64,000 nucleotides of DNA from Thalassospira sp. HJ (GCF_000948415.1 NZ_JYII01000021.1:124001-188000); one strand, 5' to 3'. Shown: positions 29,154 through 38,303, counted from the first letter of the stretch. Notes: generated from the letters alone by a model not told the origin. Numbers and translations are program-made.

Positions 29154-29930
29154 CTAGAGGAAGTCACCAACAATGCCGATGATCTCTTCGCGTGACGGTG
29201 CCTGAATGACCGGCTCGCCGCCCGGACGTTCGATCATGATGACCGGAATGCCTAAATTGCGCGCTGCCTCGATCTTGGCATAGGTCGCACCCCCGCCGCT
29301 ATTCTTGCTGACGATGACATCGATCTCGTGGCGTTCAAGAAGCTCGGTCTCGCTTTCAACGCTGAATGGGCCACGGGCAAACAGCCATTCACCATGTTCC
29401 AGATCAAAAGGATCGCGCGGGGCATCAACGGTGCGGACAAGCAGCCATGTTTTTTCAAGCCCTTCAAAGGCATGCAGGTTCTTCGCCCCACTTGCAATCA
29501 ATGCGCGTGTGCCGACTTCAGGCAGGATTTTCGCGGCTTCCTCGATCGATTGCACCGAAATCCAGTTGTCCTTGTCGGTCTTTTCCCATGCCGGGCGGTG
29601 GAACTGAATGCAGGGCATGGCGACCGCGTGACAGGCCTGGGCGACATTGTGCGAGATTTCGGTGGCATAGGGATGGGTGGCGTCAATCACCAGATCGATC
29701 TGTTCGCTTTTGACATAGGAAATAATGCCTTCGGGTCCGCCGAAACCGCCAATGCGGACCGGCACGCCATCGGGCAGGCTGGGGGCGCTGGTGCGCCCGG
29801 CAAGCGAAAGCTGCAGGCGAATGTCGCTGCCAAATTCATGCAGCAGGTCTTCGGCAATGCGATTTGCGTCTCCGGTCCCGCCAAAAATAAGGATGTGCTT
29901 CGGACGGCTGGCAGGACGGGCGAGGGACAT
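29154..29930 (-). CDS. cobK: Precorrin-6A reductase CobK
   Basis: NADPH-dependent reduction of precorrin-6A to 6B. The 258-residue protein begins with ILIFGGTGDANRIAEDLL, a dinucleotide-binding segment, and has LSLAGRT, VRIGGFGGPEGI, VIDATHPYATEIS and VSKNSGGGATYAKIEAAR, all hallmarks of CobK/CbiJ. Lies 83 bp after cbiD in the same direction. Confidence 0.96.
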   Translation of the reverse strand: MSLARPASRPKHILIFGGTGDANRIAEDLLHEFGSDIRLQLSLAGRTSAPSLPDGVPVRIGGFGGPEGIISYVKSEQIDLVIDATHPYATEISHNVAQACHAVAMPCIQFHRPAWEKTDKDNWISVQSIEEAAKILPEVGTRALIASGAKNLHAFEGLEKTWLLVRTVDAPRDPFDLEHGEWLFARGPFSVESETELLERHEIDVIVSKNSGGGATYAKIEAARNLGIPVIMIERPGGEPVIQAPSREEIIGIVGDFL

Positions 29931-30013
29931 GGGCAGAAAACCTTTTTGTTGCTTTGTCGTTTGGTCGGATCGGCTGACAACCGGTCTGCGGGACCAGTTT
30001 AACGAACCAATCG

Positions 30014-31132
30014 TTACGATGTAACTGGTCGGAACCGATCAAAATCGCCAATGCCGTGGCGGGCAACGATGGTGCCGCTGCGATCGGTAATGACGATTTC
30101 GACCGCCGATGCACCATCAAGCGTGGCACGCGCGGATTCGCAGGCCTGACGGGCAATGGTGTCTTCAATTTTAACGTTTGCCGCCTGACAAAGTTCCAGA
30201 ACCTGTTTGGCTGTGTTGGCGGTGCGACACTGCTCTTGCAGGCTTTCATCGCCGCCACATGTCGCCACTGTTTGCGTCAGTCGATCAAAATCGACCTGTG
30301 ATCTGCTTGAATGCAAATCAAGATGACCTTGGGCAAGCTTGACCAGCTTGGCAAAACCGCCAGCAATGCTGACAAAGGCAATCGGGTTCTTGCGCAGATA
30401 TTTGAGCATCCCGCCGACAAAGTCGCCCATATCCAGAATGGCTTCTTCGGGCAGGCCATAGAACGCCCGAATGGCGGCCTCTGACGTTTTGCCAGTTGCC
30501 CCGGCAACGTGTTCGCGCTTGGTGGCACGCGCGACATCAATGCCGCGATGGATGGAATGAATCCACGCTGAACAGCTAAACGGAATGACAATTCCCGTCG
30601 TGCCCAGAACCGACAATCCACCAACAATGCCAAGGCGCCCGTTCCATGTTTTGGTGGCGATCTCGGCACCGCCGGGAATGGAAATCTCGATCTCGACATC
30701 GGCATTTGCGCCAAACTGATCGCAAAGCGCTTCGATCTGTCCGACCATCATTTCGCGTGGCTTGGGATTGATCGCGGGTTCGCCCGGCGGTAATGGCAAT
30801 CCCGGTTTGGTGATGGTTCCTACCCCCTCGCCGGCATGGAATGTGATGCCGCTTCCGGGCTTACCGATGCGCACGGTCGATATGATTTCCGCCCCGTGGG
30901 TGACATCGGGATCGTCACCGGCATCCTTGATCACGCTGGCCCGCGCCCAACCATCGCCCTTTTCCGCCTTGACCAGCTGAAATGTCGGGGTTTCCCCACG
31001 CGGAAGGGTGATGGTGACCGGATCAGGAAACGCGCCGGACAGCAATGCCTGCCACGCCGCACGGGTTGCAGCGGTGGCACAGGCCCCCGTGGTCCATCCC
31101 TTGCGCAGTGGTCCGTCCGGTTTTCGCGTCAT
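30014..31132 (-). CDS. cbiD: Cobalt-precorrin-5B C1-methyltransferase CbiD
   Basis: C1 methylation enzyme of the anaerobic branch. The 372-residue protein opens with LRKGWTTGACATAATRAAW, the family signature, and has GEGVGTITKPGLPLPPGEPA, SCSAWIHSIHRGIDVARA and FVGGMLKYL. An AGGAA site precedes the ATG at 31132. CbiD carries out the job done by CobF in the classical aerobic pathway, so its pairing with CobN makes this pathway mixed. Confidence 0.96.
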   Translation of the reverse strand: MTRKPDGPLRKGWTTGACATAATRAAWQALLSGAFPDPVTITLPRGETPTFQLVKAEKGDGWARASVIKDAGDDPDVTHGAEIISTVRIGKPGSGITFHAGEGVGTITKPGLPLPPGEPAINPKPREMMVGQIEALCDQFGANADVEIEISIPGGAEIATKTWNGRLGIVGGLSVLGTTGIVIPFSCSAWIHSIHRGIDVARATKREHVAGATGKTSEAAIRAFYGLPEEAILDMGDFVGGMLKYLRKNPIAFVSIAGGFAKLVKLAQGHLDLHSSRSQVDFDRLTQTVATCGGDESLQEQCRTANTAKQVLELCQAANVKIEDTIARQACESARATLDGASAVEIVITDRSGTIVARHGIGDFDRFRPVTS

Positions 31133-31354
31133 CAGATGATTTTTTCCTGTTAATCGTGCCGGTGTTTTCGGTATTGAGGGCGCGGGTGAAAGTCGCTTGG
31201 GAAACTCAATTAAACATCATTAATTATGTTGTTTGAAAAGTTATACGAAAAAATATCGGAAATATGTTGTGCGTATCGTTTGATTGCTGTTTAACATATC
31301 TTCTTGATGTGGTCCTGCACAGAGGGCTGCATTCCATTTAAGTAGAAGTAATAC

Positions 31355-32221
31355 GTGATGACGAACCTTGGTGTTGATTTTCCGGTTTTTGAACCGGGTT
31401 GGGTATGGCTTGTTGGCGCGGGGCCGGGTGATCCCGGTCTGTTGACGCTGCATGCCGTCAATGCCATGCAACAGGCCGATGTCGTTGTCTATGATGCGCT
31501 GGTCGATGAACGGATTTTGAACCTTCTGCGCAGTGACGCCGAGCGCATCTATGCCGGCAAGCGCGGTGGTCGTCCGTCATCCAAACAAACCGATATTTCC
31601 CTGCAGCTTGTCGAACTGGCCAAACAGGGCCTGCGTGTCCTGCGCCTGAAGGGTGGCGATCCGTTCGTCTTTGGCCGCGGCGGGGAAGAAGGCATGACGC
31701 TTGTCGATCACAATGTGCCCTTCCGCGTTGTGCCGGGCATTACCGCTGGCATCGCCGGTGCGGCCTATGCCGGTATTCCGACCACCCATCGCGATTGCAA
31801 CTCGTCTGTCACCTTTGTCACCGGTCACGGATCAAGTGGCGATGTTCCGGACAATATCAACTGGGCGGCCCTTGCCAAGGGTGCGCCGGTGCTGGTCATG
31901 TATATGGCGATGAAACATCTGCGCCGGATTTCTTCGGAACTGATGAAAAATGGCCGGGCGGCGGATGAACCGCTTGCCGTGATCAGTCAGGCAACCACAC
32001 CGGGGCAGGGCATTCTGATCACCACCCTTGAAAAGGCGGCTGATGATGTCGAACGCGAAGGCGTGGAACCGCCTGCGGTGTGCATTCTGGGCAAGGTTGT
32101 CGGGCTGCGCGATCGTCTGAACTGGCTTTCGCCGCAGGATGATGTGACCGCCGTGCGCCACGTGCCGTTCGAACAGGTGTTTGACCTGATCACCACACCG
32201 GCTGATCCCCTGAAAGACTAA
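31355..32221 (+). CDS. cobA: Uroporphyrinogen-III C-methyltransferase CobA (SUMT)
   Basis: Methylates uroporphyrinogen III at C2 and C7 to give precorrin-2, the branch point to cobalamin and siroheme. The 288-residue protein has WLVGAGPGDPGLLTLHAVNA near residue 20, VYDALVDERIL, RLKGGDPFVFGRGGEE and PGITAGIAGAAYAGIP, all diagnostic. No CysG-type oxidase/ferrochelatase domain is attached. An AT-rich region (31200-31300) upstream probably holds the promoter. Single gene. Confidence 0.97.
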   Translation: MMTNLGVDFPVFEPGWVWLVGAGPGDPGLLTLHAVNAMQQADVVVYDALVDERILNLLRSDAERIYAGKRGGRPSSKQTDISLQLVELAKQGLRVLRLKGGDPFVFGRGGEEGMTLVDHNVPFRVVPGITAGIAGAAYAGIPTTHRDCNSSVTFVTGHGSSGDVPDNINWAALAKGAPVLVMYMAMKHLRRISSELMKNGRAADEPLAVISQATTPGQGILITTLEKAADDVEREGVEPPAVCILGKVVGLRDRLNWLSPQDDVTAVRHVPFEQVFDLITTPADPLKD

Positions 32222-32324
32222 CTGCTTAGGCCATCCATTCAGGACGGCAACAGATTGATATATATCGTTGCCGGGGCGATTGGCGATTGTACAATCGCAG
32301 CAATTCTTTTGACCCGGATGGATC

Positions 32325-33101
32325 ATGGACGAACAGCAGGTATTGATACGCATCCTTGAAAGCGGTTGGGCACAATGTGCCGATATCGTGCGCACGGATG
32401 GCGGCGTGCTTTTGACGGCACTTGTGGCGGGCCTTGTCGGCAGTGCGACCCATTGCGTTGGCATGTGTGGTCCGTTCGTCATCAGCCAGGTCACCAGCCG
32501 GATGGAACAGCTCCCGGTCGAAAAAATGAGCGAGTTCCGTCGTCTGACCGGTGCGGCCCTGCTGCCCTATCAGTTCGGGCGTTTGTCAACTTATTGCCTG
32601 CTCGGCATTTTGGCCGGCTATTTCACCGACAGCATCAGTGTCCTGACCCGTGTCTGGTGGATCGGGCCGGTCCTGCTGATTGCGGCGGGTTTGTTTTTCC
32701 TCCTGTTTGGCATTCTTGGCCTGATGCCCCATCTGGGCGGCTTGTTGCCATCGACCGGTGAATCACGCTGGTGGAACAAACTGGTCGGCAATCATGCGCG
32801 TGGGCTGTTTGCCGCTCCTTTTGGTTGGCGGGGCTATTTGCTCGGTGTGATGCTGGGCTTTATTCCCTGTGGCTTGGTCTATGGCGCGCTTGTCATGGCG
32901 GCTGCCACCGGGGCTGCGCTCAATGGCGGGGTGGTGATGCTGGTCTTTGGTCTTGGCACCGTGCCGATGCTGTTTGTCACCGGTTTTGTCGGACAATATG
33001 CCGCACAGCGGTTCCGGGCCCTGATGGTGCCGGTCGGGCGTGGGCTTATGATTATTAACGGTGTGATCCTGTTTGCCTTGGCGGCAGCGACACTTGCCTA
33101 A
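32325..33101 (+). CDS. Sulfite exporter TauE/SafE-like membrane protein (COG2836 type)
   Basis: A 258-residue membrane protein of the DsbD_2-like family usually linked to copper handling and cbb3 cytochrome oxidase assembly. The signature LVAGLVGSATHCVGMCGPFV holds the cysteine pair. About six hydrophobic helices follow, for example MLGFIPCGLVYGALVMAAATG with another cysteine. The SCO gene 178 bp downstream supports a role in copper delivery to an oxidase rather than sulfite export. Confidence 0.85.
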   Translation: MDEQQVLIRILESGWAQCADIVRTDGGVLLTALVAGLVGSATHCVGMCGPFVISQVTSRMEQLPVEKMSEFRRLTGAALLPYQFGRLSTYCLLGILAGYFTDSISVLTRVWWIGPVLLIAAGLFFLLFGILGLMPHLGGLLPSTGESRWWNKLVGNHARGLFAAPFGWRGYLLGVMLGFIPCGLVYGALVMAAATGAALNGGVVMLVFGLGTVPMLFVTGFVGQYAAQRFRALMVPVGRGLMIINGVILFALAAATLA

Positions 33102-33279
33102 CGAATGGCCGGCATACCAAAGCCCCGTATTTTCAGGGGATTGTGATCAAGTGTGAGCTTTCCCACAGGGGCTGACCTTGCAAGAATGACCGGGATATTT
33201 ATAGTGCCGGGTCAGTTTGTGACGCACAAAGATCGGTTGTCTGTAACGGCATAACCGGCAAAGACATGAGGGTGGACGC

Positions 33280-33894
33280 GTGAGCAAAAAGACGCTTCTG
33301 GCAATTCTGGGTATTGCCCTAGTTCTTGGGATCGGCCTGACCTATCGTCTGATGATGATGGGAACCGAAACCGGATCATCAGGTTCGGCTGCCATCGGCG
33401 GTTCGTTCGAACTGGTCAATCAGGATGGCGAAACCGTCACCCAGGAAGACTTTGCGGGCAAATACATGCTGGCCTATTTCGGCTATACCTTCTGCCCGGA
33501 TGTCTGCCCGACCGAATTGCAGGTCATGGGCACCGCCCTTGATATGATGCCCCAGGACATCGCTGATGAAATCACCCCGGTCTTCTTCACCGTCGATCCA
33601 GAACGCGACACGGTCGAAGCAGTTGCCGAATACGTCCCCTATTTCCATGAACGCATGGTTGGTTTGACTGGCACGGTCGAACAGACGACGGCGGCTGCCA
33701 AGGCCTATCGGGTCTATTACGCCAAGGCGATCCCCGAAGGTCAGCCCGAAGACACCGACAGCTATCTGATGGACCATTCATCGTTTGTCTATCTGATGGA
33801 TCGCGAGGGCAAATTCGTCCGTCACTTCAATTACGGCACCAGCCCCGAAGACATGGCAAAGGGTGTGACCGAGGCCGTCAAAAAGAACGGCTGA
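33280..33894 (+). CDS. SCO family copper chaperone
   Basis: Membrane-anchored thioredoxin-fold protein that helps assemble the CuA site of cytochrome oxidase. The 204-residue product starts at a GTG after GAGGGTGG and has one N-terminal membrane helix (LLAILGIALVLGIGLTYRL). The CPDVCP copper/redox motif is near residue 72, and the distal histidine lies in MDHSSFVYLMD. Next to the COG2836-type gene, in the same direction. Confidence 0.95.
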   Translation: MSKKTLLAILGIALVLGIGLTYRLMMMGTETGSSGSAAIGGSFELVNQDGETVTQEDFAGKYMLAYFGYTFCPDVCPTELQVMGTALDMMPQDIADEITPVFFTVDPERDTVEAVAEYVPYFHERMVGLTGTVEQTTAAAKAYRVYYAKAIPEGQPEDTDSYLMDHSSFVYLMDREGKFVRHFNYGTSPEDMAKGVTEAVKKNG

Positions 33895-33968
33895 TAATGT
33901 GATTGAGTTTGGCTCCCAAGCCGCGCAATGCCATGATCACGGCTGATGAATTCGGCTCGGAGACAGCC

Positions 33969-34235
33969 TAGGGTCAGGACCTACTGATTTGGTGTGAATG
34001 GCAGACGTTATATTTGTGAAATCCAAGGAAGAGCCCGCCGGGCGGGCCGGCATCCCGGCCAAGGGGTTTGACGTCGGAGTTTGCAAATATAACGTCTGTC
34101 CTTCGGATTAACCGGATTTGCACGGGCTACATTGTCGCAAAGCCTTGAAAGATGTATATCTTCCTGCGGCTTTGCTCCGTGTATCCGTACAAATCCGGTG
34201 AACCATTCACACCAAATCAGTAGGTCCTGACCCTA
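33969..34235 (-). repeat. Interspersed hairpin element, copy B (267 bp)
   Basis: Second copy, in the opposite orientation to A, C and D. Its outer arms are a perfect 33-bp inverted repeat (33969-34001 with 34203-34235) starting TAGGGTCAGGACCTACTGAT. The inner stems are AGACGTTATATTTG with CAAATATAACGTCT, ACCGGATTTG with CAAATCCGGT, and GCAAAGCC with GGCTTTGC on the minus strand. The right end lies one base before the cobB start codon, and AGG inside the right arm is 12 bases from that ATG. Arm sequences differ from copy A throughout although pairing is kept. Confidence 0.93.
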
Positions 34236-34236
34236 A

Positions 34237-35589
34237 ATGCCTGACACCATTCCGGGGATCGTGATCGCGGCCCCCGCGTCCAACAGTGGCAAAACCGTGA
34301 TTACCCTGGCGCTTTTGCGTGCCCTGACACGTAGCGGTCATGCGGTTGCTGCGGCCAAAACCGGTCCGGACTATATCGATCCCGCTTTTCAGGCCGCGGC
34401 CTGCCGCGATACCTGCATCAATCTTGATCCATGGGCGATGACACCCGATCAGATCAAGGGCCTTGCGACCGACCACGTCAAAGGCAAAGCCTTTTTGATG
34501 TGTGAAGGGGTGATGGGCCTGTTTGACGGGGCGGCGAATGGTGATGGCTCGACTGCTGATCTTGCGGCCCTTGCCAGGTGGCCGGTTGTTCTGGTTGTCG
34601 ATGTCAAAGGGCAGTCGGCATCAGCCGCGGCTGTCATTTCAGGCTTTGCCAAATTTCGCGATGACATCAATGTCGCCGGTGTGATCCTTAACCGTGTCGG
34701 AAGCGACCGCCACAAACAAATGATCGTTGATGCCTGCGCCAAACATCTGCCCGACCTGCCGGTTCTGGGCGCGGTCCGGCGTAGCGAAGATCTGATCCTG
34801 CCCGAACGCCACCTTGGTCTGGTGCAGGCGGGTGAACATTCCGAACTTGATGCGTTGCTGGATCGTGCGGCTGATATCATCAGCCAAGATGTTGATCTCA
34901 ATACCTTGATCGCACTGATCGATCAGAAGTCCGGGAAGGCCAAGAAAGCCGGAAAGTCTGGCAAATCCGCGAAGGCCGAACAAAACGCCCCAGTGATTGC
35001 CCCGCTCGGGAGCCATATCGCGGTGGCGCGGGATGCCGCCTTTGCCTTTAGCTATCCCCATCTTCTGGATGGCTGGCGCGCAAGTGGTGCGAAGATTTCC
35101 TTTTTCTCGCCACTGGCCGATGAGGCCCCCAGCCCCGATTGCGATGCGATCTATCTGCCCGGCGGTTATCCCGAGCTTCACGCCGAAACCCTTGCCGCCG
35201 CCAAAGTCTTCAAGGCCGGGATGCGGGATGCGGCCCAAAAGGGTGTCCTGATTTACGGTGAATGCGGGGGCTATATGACCCTTGGCAAGGGCCTTGTCGA
35301 TGCCAGTGGCACACGCCATGAAATGCTGGGGCTATTGCCGCTTGAAACAAGCTTCGCCAGCCGCCGGCTGCGTCTTGGCTACCGGGAGGCGCAGCTGGGC
35401 ATCCCGACCCCGTTTGGTCCGGCGGGCATGAAGCTGCGCGGACATGAATTTCATTATGCGACGACGCTTTCGGAAGACGGCATGCCGTTTTGCCGGATGA
35501 AAACGGCAACCGGTCTTGATCTAGGGCCAGCAGGGCTGGTGGAAGGCCGTATTTTCGGCTCCTTCTTCCATATGATCGCACAGAGTTGA
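34237..35589 (+). CDS. cobB: Cobyrinic acid a,c-diamide synthase CobB
   Basis: Glutamine-dependent amidation of the a and c side chains. The 450-residue protein starts MPDTIPGIVIAAPASNSGKT with the P-loop, has AKTGPDYIDPAFQ and VMGLFDGA in the synthetase domain, and ends in a triad amidotransferase domain with cysteine in GECGGYMTLG. A lysine/alanine-rich linker (KSGKAKKAGKSGKSAKAEQ, about 228-246) separates the domains and looks like a low-complexity expansion. The ATG directly abuts repeat copy B, so translation must use sequence from the element or be leaderless. Confidence 0.96.
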   Translation: MPDTIPGIVIAAPASNSGKTVITLALLRALTRSGHAVAAAKTGPDYIDPAFQAAACRDTCINLDPWAMTPDQIKGLATDHVKGKAFLMCEGVMGLFDGAANGDGSTADLAALARWPVVLVVDVKGQSASAAAVISGFAKFRDDINVAGVILNRVGSDRHKQMIVDACAKHLPDLPVLGAVRRSEDLILPERHLGLVQAGEHSELDALLDRAADIISQDVDLNTLIALIDQKSGKAKKAGKSGKSAKAEQNAPVIAPLGSHIAVARDAAFAFSYPHLLDGWRASGAKISFFSPLADEAPSPDCDAIYLPGGYPELHAETLAAAKVFKAGMRDAAQKGVLIYGECGGYMTLGKGLVDASGTRHEMLGLLPLETSFASRRLRLGYREAQLGIPTPFGPAGMKLRGHEFHYATTLSEDGMPFCRMKTATGLDLGPAGLVEGRIFGSFFHMIAQS

Positions 35590-35677
35590 TCAAAGCGGTA
35601 TCAGACGTGAATTCATCGGGGCATACGTGGTGCTTAGACTGTGTTATGTCTGATCGACGGCCCGATTGAGAGAGACC

Positions 35678-36142
35678 ATGGATAAAAAAGCCCCCGCTGC
35701 GATAGGACCTGAACCGTTCTGGGAAACCAAGACACTTGCGGAAATGACGCAGGAAGAATGGGAATCCCTGTGCGATGGCTGTGGCAAATGTTGCCTGCAC
35801 AAGCTTCAGGATGAAGAAGACGATTTCGTCTATTACACCTCGGTCGCCTGTCGGCTGCTTGATTGTCATAGCTGCCGTTGCAAGGACTATCCCAATCGTA
35901 CTGAACACGTTCCTGATTGCGTCCAGCTTTCCAAGGAAAATGTCGAAACCCTGAACTGGATGCCGTCAACCTGTGCCTATCGCCTGCTGGCCGAGGGCAA
36001 ACCACTGCCCGATTGGCATCCGCTGAAAACCGGTTTCCCTGACTCGGCCATCATGGCGGGCATGTCGGTGCGCGGCATGGCCATCCCCGAAGATGAAGCC
36101 CACCCGGATCTGACCCGCTATATCGTGAAATGGCCCGCCTGA
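35678..36142 (+). CDS. YcgN-type cysteine cluster protein (UPF0260)
   Basis: A 154-residue soluble protein of the YcgN family with many cysteines in a fixed pattern: [18 protein letters not shown] early, then [16 protein letters not shown], and [15 protein letters not shown]. These probably bind iron-sulfur or zinc. Function unknown. The ATG at 35678 was chosen over a TTG 12 bases upstream. Stands alone after cobB. Confidence 0.92.
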   Translation: MDKKAPAAIGPEPFWETKTLAEMTQEEWESLCDGCGKCCLHKLQDEEDDFVYYTSVACRLLDCHSCRCKDYPNRTEHVPDCVQLSKENVETLNWMPSTCAYRLLAEGKPLPDWHPLKTGFPDSAIMAGMSVRGMAIPEDEAHPDLTRYIVKWPA

Positions 36143-36267
36143 TACAATTTGGCGTTGTAGTGGGTCCTTAAGCAACTCTCAGAAGGGTAACGTTAGGTCT
36201 CCTTGCAATGAGTGTCCTGCTTTCCCACCTGAATGAAATCAGAAATTGAAATCATCAGGAACGGGCA

Positions 36268-36978
36268 ATGTTTGGCAAAAGCAGTGGTAGTAAAGACGCA
36301 CAGCAGATCTTTGACGCCTTGAGCAAGTCTATGGCTGTGATCGAGTTTGAGCCGGATGGCACAATCATCACCGCGAATGACAACTTCCTGAAAACCATGG
36401 GCTATGAGCTTTCAGAGATTGTTGGCCAACATCATCGAATGTTCATGCCAGATGAGCTGTTTGACCAGACTGAATACGAAAAGTTCTGGGCTGATCTGCG
36501 GGCCGGACAATTCGCATTCGGTGCCATGGCGCGTCAGAAAAAGAACGGCGAGATGATCTGGCTGGAAGCCAGCTATAACCCGATCCTTGATCGCAATGGC
36601 AAGGTCAAAAGGGTTTTCAAATTTGCCACCGACATCACGGAACGCCGCGTCGAACGTGCAATGTGGCAAAGCGTTTTCAGGGCCACCGATCAGATTTCCG
36701 AGGAAATCGCCGGTATTCAGGGGATCTCCAACGAAGTCGTTGATGCGCTTCAGGGGATCAGCAGTTCCATTGAAACTGCACGTGATAGCGTGACCAACAT
36801 CGCCTCTGCGGTCGAAGAACAAACTTCGGTCACGGACGGTGTTTCGCAAAACATGCAAAGCATGGCGGTTGCGGTTGAAGTGCTGTCGACAAGCCTTGGC
36901 GAGATTTCGAGCATGTCCGGACTTGTCGGGGATTCGGTGGGCCGCACCAGGTCCGCCGCGGAAATTCTCGCACGCTGA
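36268..36978 (+). CDS. PAS-domain protein with short chemoreceptor-like coiled coil
   Basis: A 236-residue cytosolic protein. A PAS domain (about 12-130) shows EFEPDGTIITANDNFLKTMGY and GEMIWLEASYNPILDRNGKV ending in FKFATDITERR. The rest is a helical segment with the methyl-accepting pattern IASAVEEQTSVTDGVSQNMQ, but the conserved hairpin tip that binds CheA and CheW is missing and no membrane helix exists. It is therefore not a complete receptor and may be a sensor partner or an adaptor that inserts in receptor arrays. Confidence 0.82.
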   Translation: MFGKSSGSKDAQQIFDALSKSMAVIEFEPDGTIITANDNFLKTMGYELSEIVGQHHRMFMPDELFDQTEYEKFWADLRAGQFAFGAMARQKKNGEMIWLEASYNPILDRNGKVKRVFKFATDITERRVERAMWQSVFRATDQISEEIAGIQGISNEVVDALQGISSSIETARDSVTNIASAVEEQTSVTDGVSQNMQSMAVAVEVLSTSLGEISSMSGLVGDSVGRTRSAAEILAR

Positions 36979-36985
36979 TTTTAGG

Positions 36986-37045
36986 GCGCAAGCTAACGAG
37001 CTTGCGCGAAGGGGCTGGAACCATTTGGTTCCGGCCCCTTTTGTT
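36986..37045 (+). terminator. Tandem hairpins and terminator after the PAS gene
   Basis: A first hairpin, GCGCAAGCT with AGCTTGCGC (36986-37007), is followed at once by a terminator hairpin (37009-37041) with AAGGGGC and GGAACC paired to GGTTCC and GCCCCTT, then a T-rich run. Confidence 0.88.
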
Positions 37046-37176
37046 TGTGACAGTTTAAAGATGTTCGCATCTGCCAATATCGAACCCCTTGCCTTGCTCT
37101 TGCTGAAATCACAAGAATGTCGGTCTGAAACTGGTATAGTTGACCCCGATAGGGGCAATGGCGGGGCAATAAGGCA

Positions 37177-37929
37177 ATGAACAGCGATCATCTGCGCATT
37201 GATGTTCTTGGCGTTGGCGAGGCATTCGATCCGAATTTTGAAAATTCATCTGTTGTCGTGTCTGCGGGCGATTTCCGTCTGCTGATTGATTGCGGCGCGA
37301 CGGCGGCCGGCCATCTGATGGGCAAGTTTCCTGATCCCGACGCAATTGATGCGATCTATTTTACCCACATGCATCCCGACCATATTTTTGGTCTGGTGCC
37401 GATCATGCTGAACTGGCGTGATGACGGGCGGTCCAAGCCGCTGCGCATTCTGTGTTCGCCGCAATTGCGCACCCATCTTGAAAAACTGATGGAACTTGGC
37501 TTCACCGGTTTGGGATCGGCCTGGCCCTTTACCATCATCTGGCATTCGATTGCCGACACATCAAAAATCGGCCCGTTTGAATGTCGCTTTGCCCGGTCTG
37601 ACCATAGTGTCCAGAACCATGCCATCCTGCTTCGCTATGCCGACAAGGGCTTTGCCTATTCAGGCGATGGCAATGTCACGGCCGACACTGCCGCCCTGTT
37701 TACCGGTGCGGATCTGGTGTTTCAGGAAACCTATCTGATCAAACATGATCCGCAGCATGCGGCCCATTGTGATCTTGAAACGGTTTTGAAACTGGCATCC
37801 GACATGCCTGGTGCGCGGTTCTGGCTTTATCACGTCAAACGCGATGTGCGGGCCGAGATGGCCCAGGTCATTCACGGCAATGAGCAGGTCCGCATGGCCG
37901 TGCCGGGCGAAGTGATAGAAATCCGCTAG
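37177..37929 (+). CDS. MBL-fold metallo-hydrolase
   Basis: A 250-residue metallo-beta-lactamase-fold hydrolase of the RNase Z/PhnP-like branch. The metal motif THMHPDHIFG (HxHxDH) is near residue 63; the histidine in RSDHSVQNHAI, the aspartate in YSGDGNVTAD and the histidine in WLYHVKRD supply the other ligands. The substrate is unknown; a small phosphodiester is plausible. Monocistronic, followed by a terminator. Confidence 0.88.
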   Translation: MNSDHLRIDVLGVGEAFDPNFENSSVVVSAGDFRLLIDCGATAAGHLMGKFPDPDAIDAIYFTHMHPDHIFGLVPIMLNWRDDGRSKPLRILCSPQLRTHLEKLMELGFTGLGSAWPFTIIWHSIADTSKIGPFECRFARSDHSVQNHAILLRYADKGFAYSGDGNVTADTAALFTGADLVFQETYLIKHDPQHAAHCDLETVLKLASDMPGARFWLYHVKRDVRAEMAQVIHGNEQVRMAVPGEVIEIR

Positions 37930-37966
37930 GCTGCGAAAGTTTCCCGAAAACACCGCACAGATATAA

Positions 37967-37995
37967 AAAATGCCCAGCACATGGCCGGGCATTTT
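37967..37995. terminator. Bidirectional terminator
   Basis: Stem AAAATGCCC with GGGCATTTT around an 11-base loop, between the convergent MBL and DUF1150 genes. Confidence 0.85.
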
Positions 37996-38020
37996 GGCAT
38001 TCAACGATAGCGGTGTCTGA

Positions 38021-38287
38021 TCAATGGACCGCGCGCGGTTCCATGTCGTGCTGGCGGATGGCAGCATCCGCAACAGCATGGTTTTCAAACGATGCGATAT
38101 GGGTGCCGTCTGCGGTAAACACGCCATAAACCAGTTCGTCACTGTCTTCCTCGGTATTGGGGACCTGACGGACATAGGCAAAGTCATGAATACCCAACAG
38201 GGCGAAGTCACCATTTGACAGAAGGCCGGTATCCTGACCGATCCGCTGCGGGCTTTTGGTGTCGTGGTTGTCTGTCCGGTTTGTCAT
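38021..38287 (-). CDS. DUF1150 family protein
   Basis: An 88-residue protein of an alphaproteobacterial family of unknown function that is commonly found next to Hsp20 genes. Conserved parts visible are FALLGIHDFAYVRQVP and VYGVFTADGTHIASFENHAVA. The ATG at 38287 follows a strong AAGGAGTGG; a GTG three codons upstream is the alternative. It lies 16 bp after the Hsp20 gene, so both are probably one heat-shock transcript. Confidence 0.92.
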   Translation of the reverse strand: MTNRTDNHDTKSPQRIGQDTGLLSNGDFALLGIHDFAYVRQVPNTEEDSDELVYGVFTADGTHIASFENHAVADAAIRQHDMEPRAVH

Positions 38288-38303
38288 TTTAACCACTCCT
38301 TGG

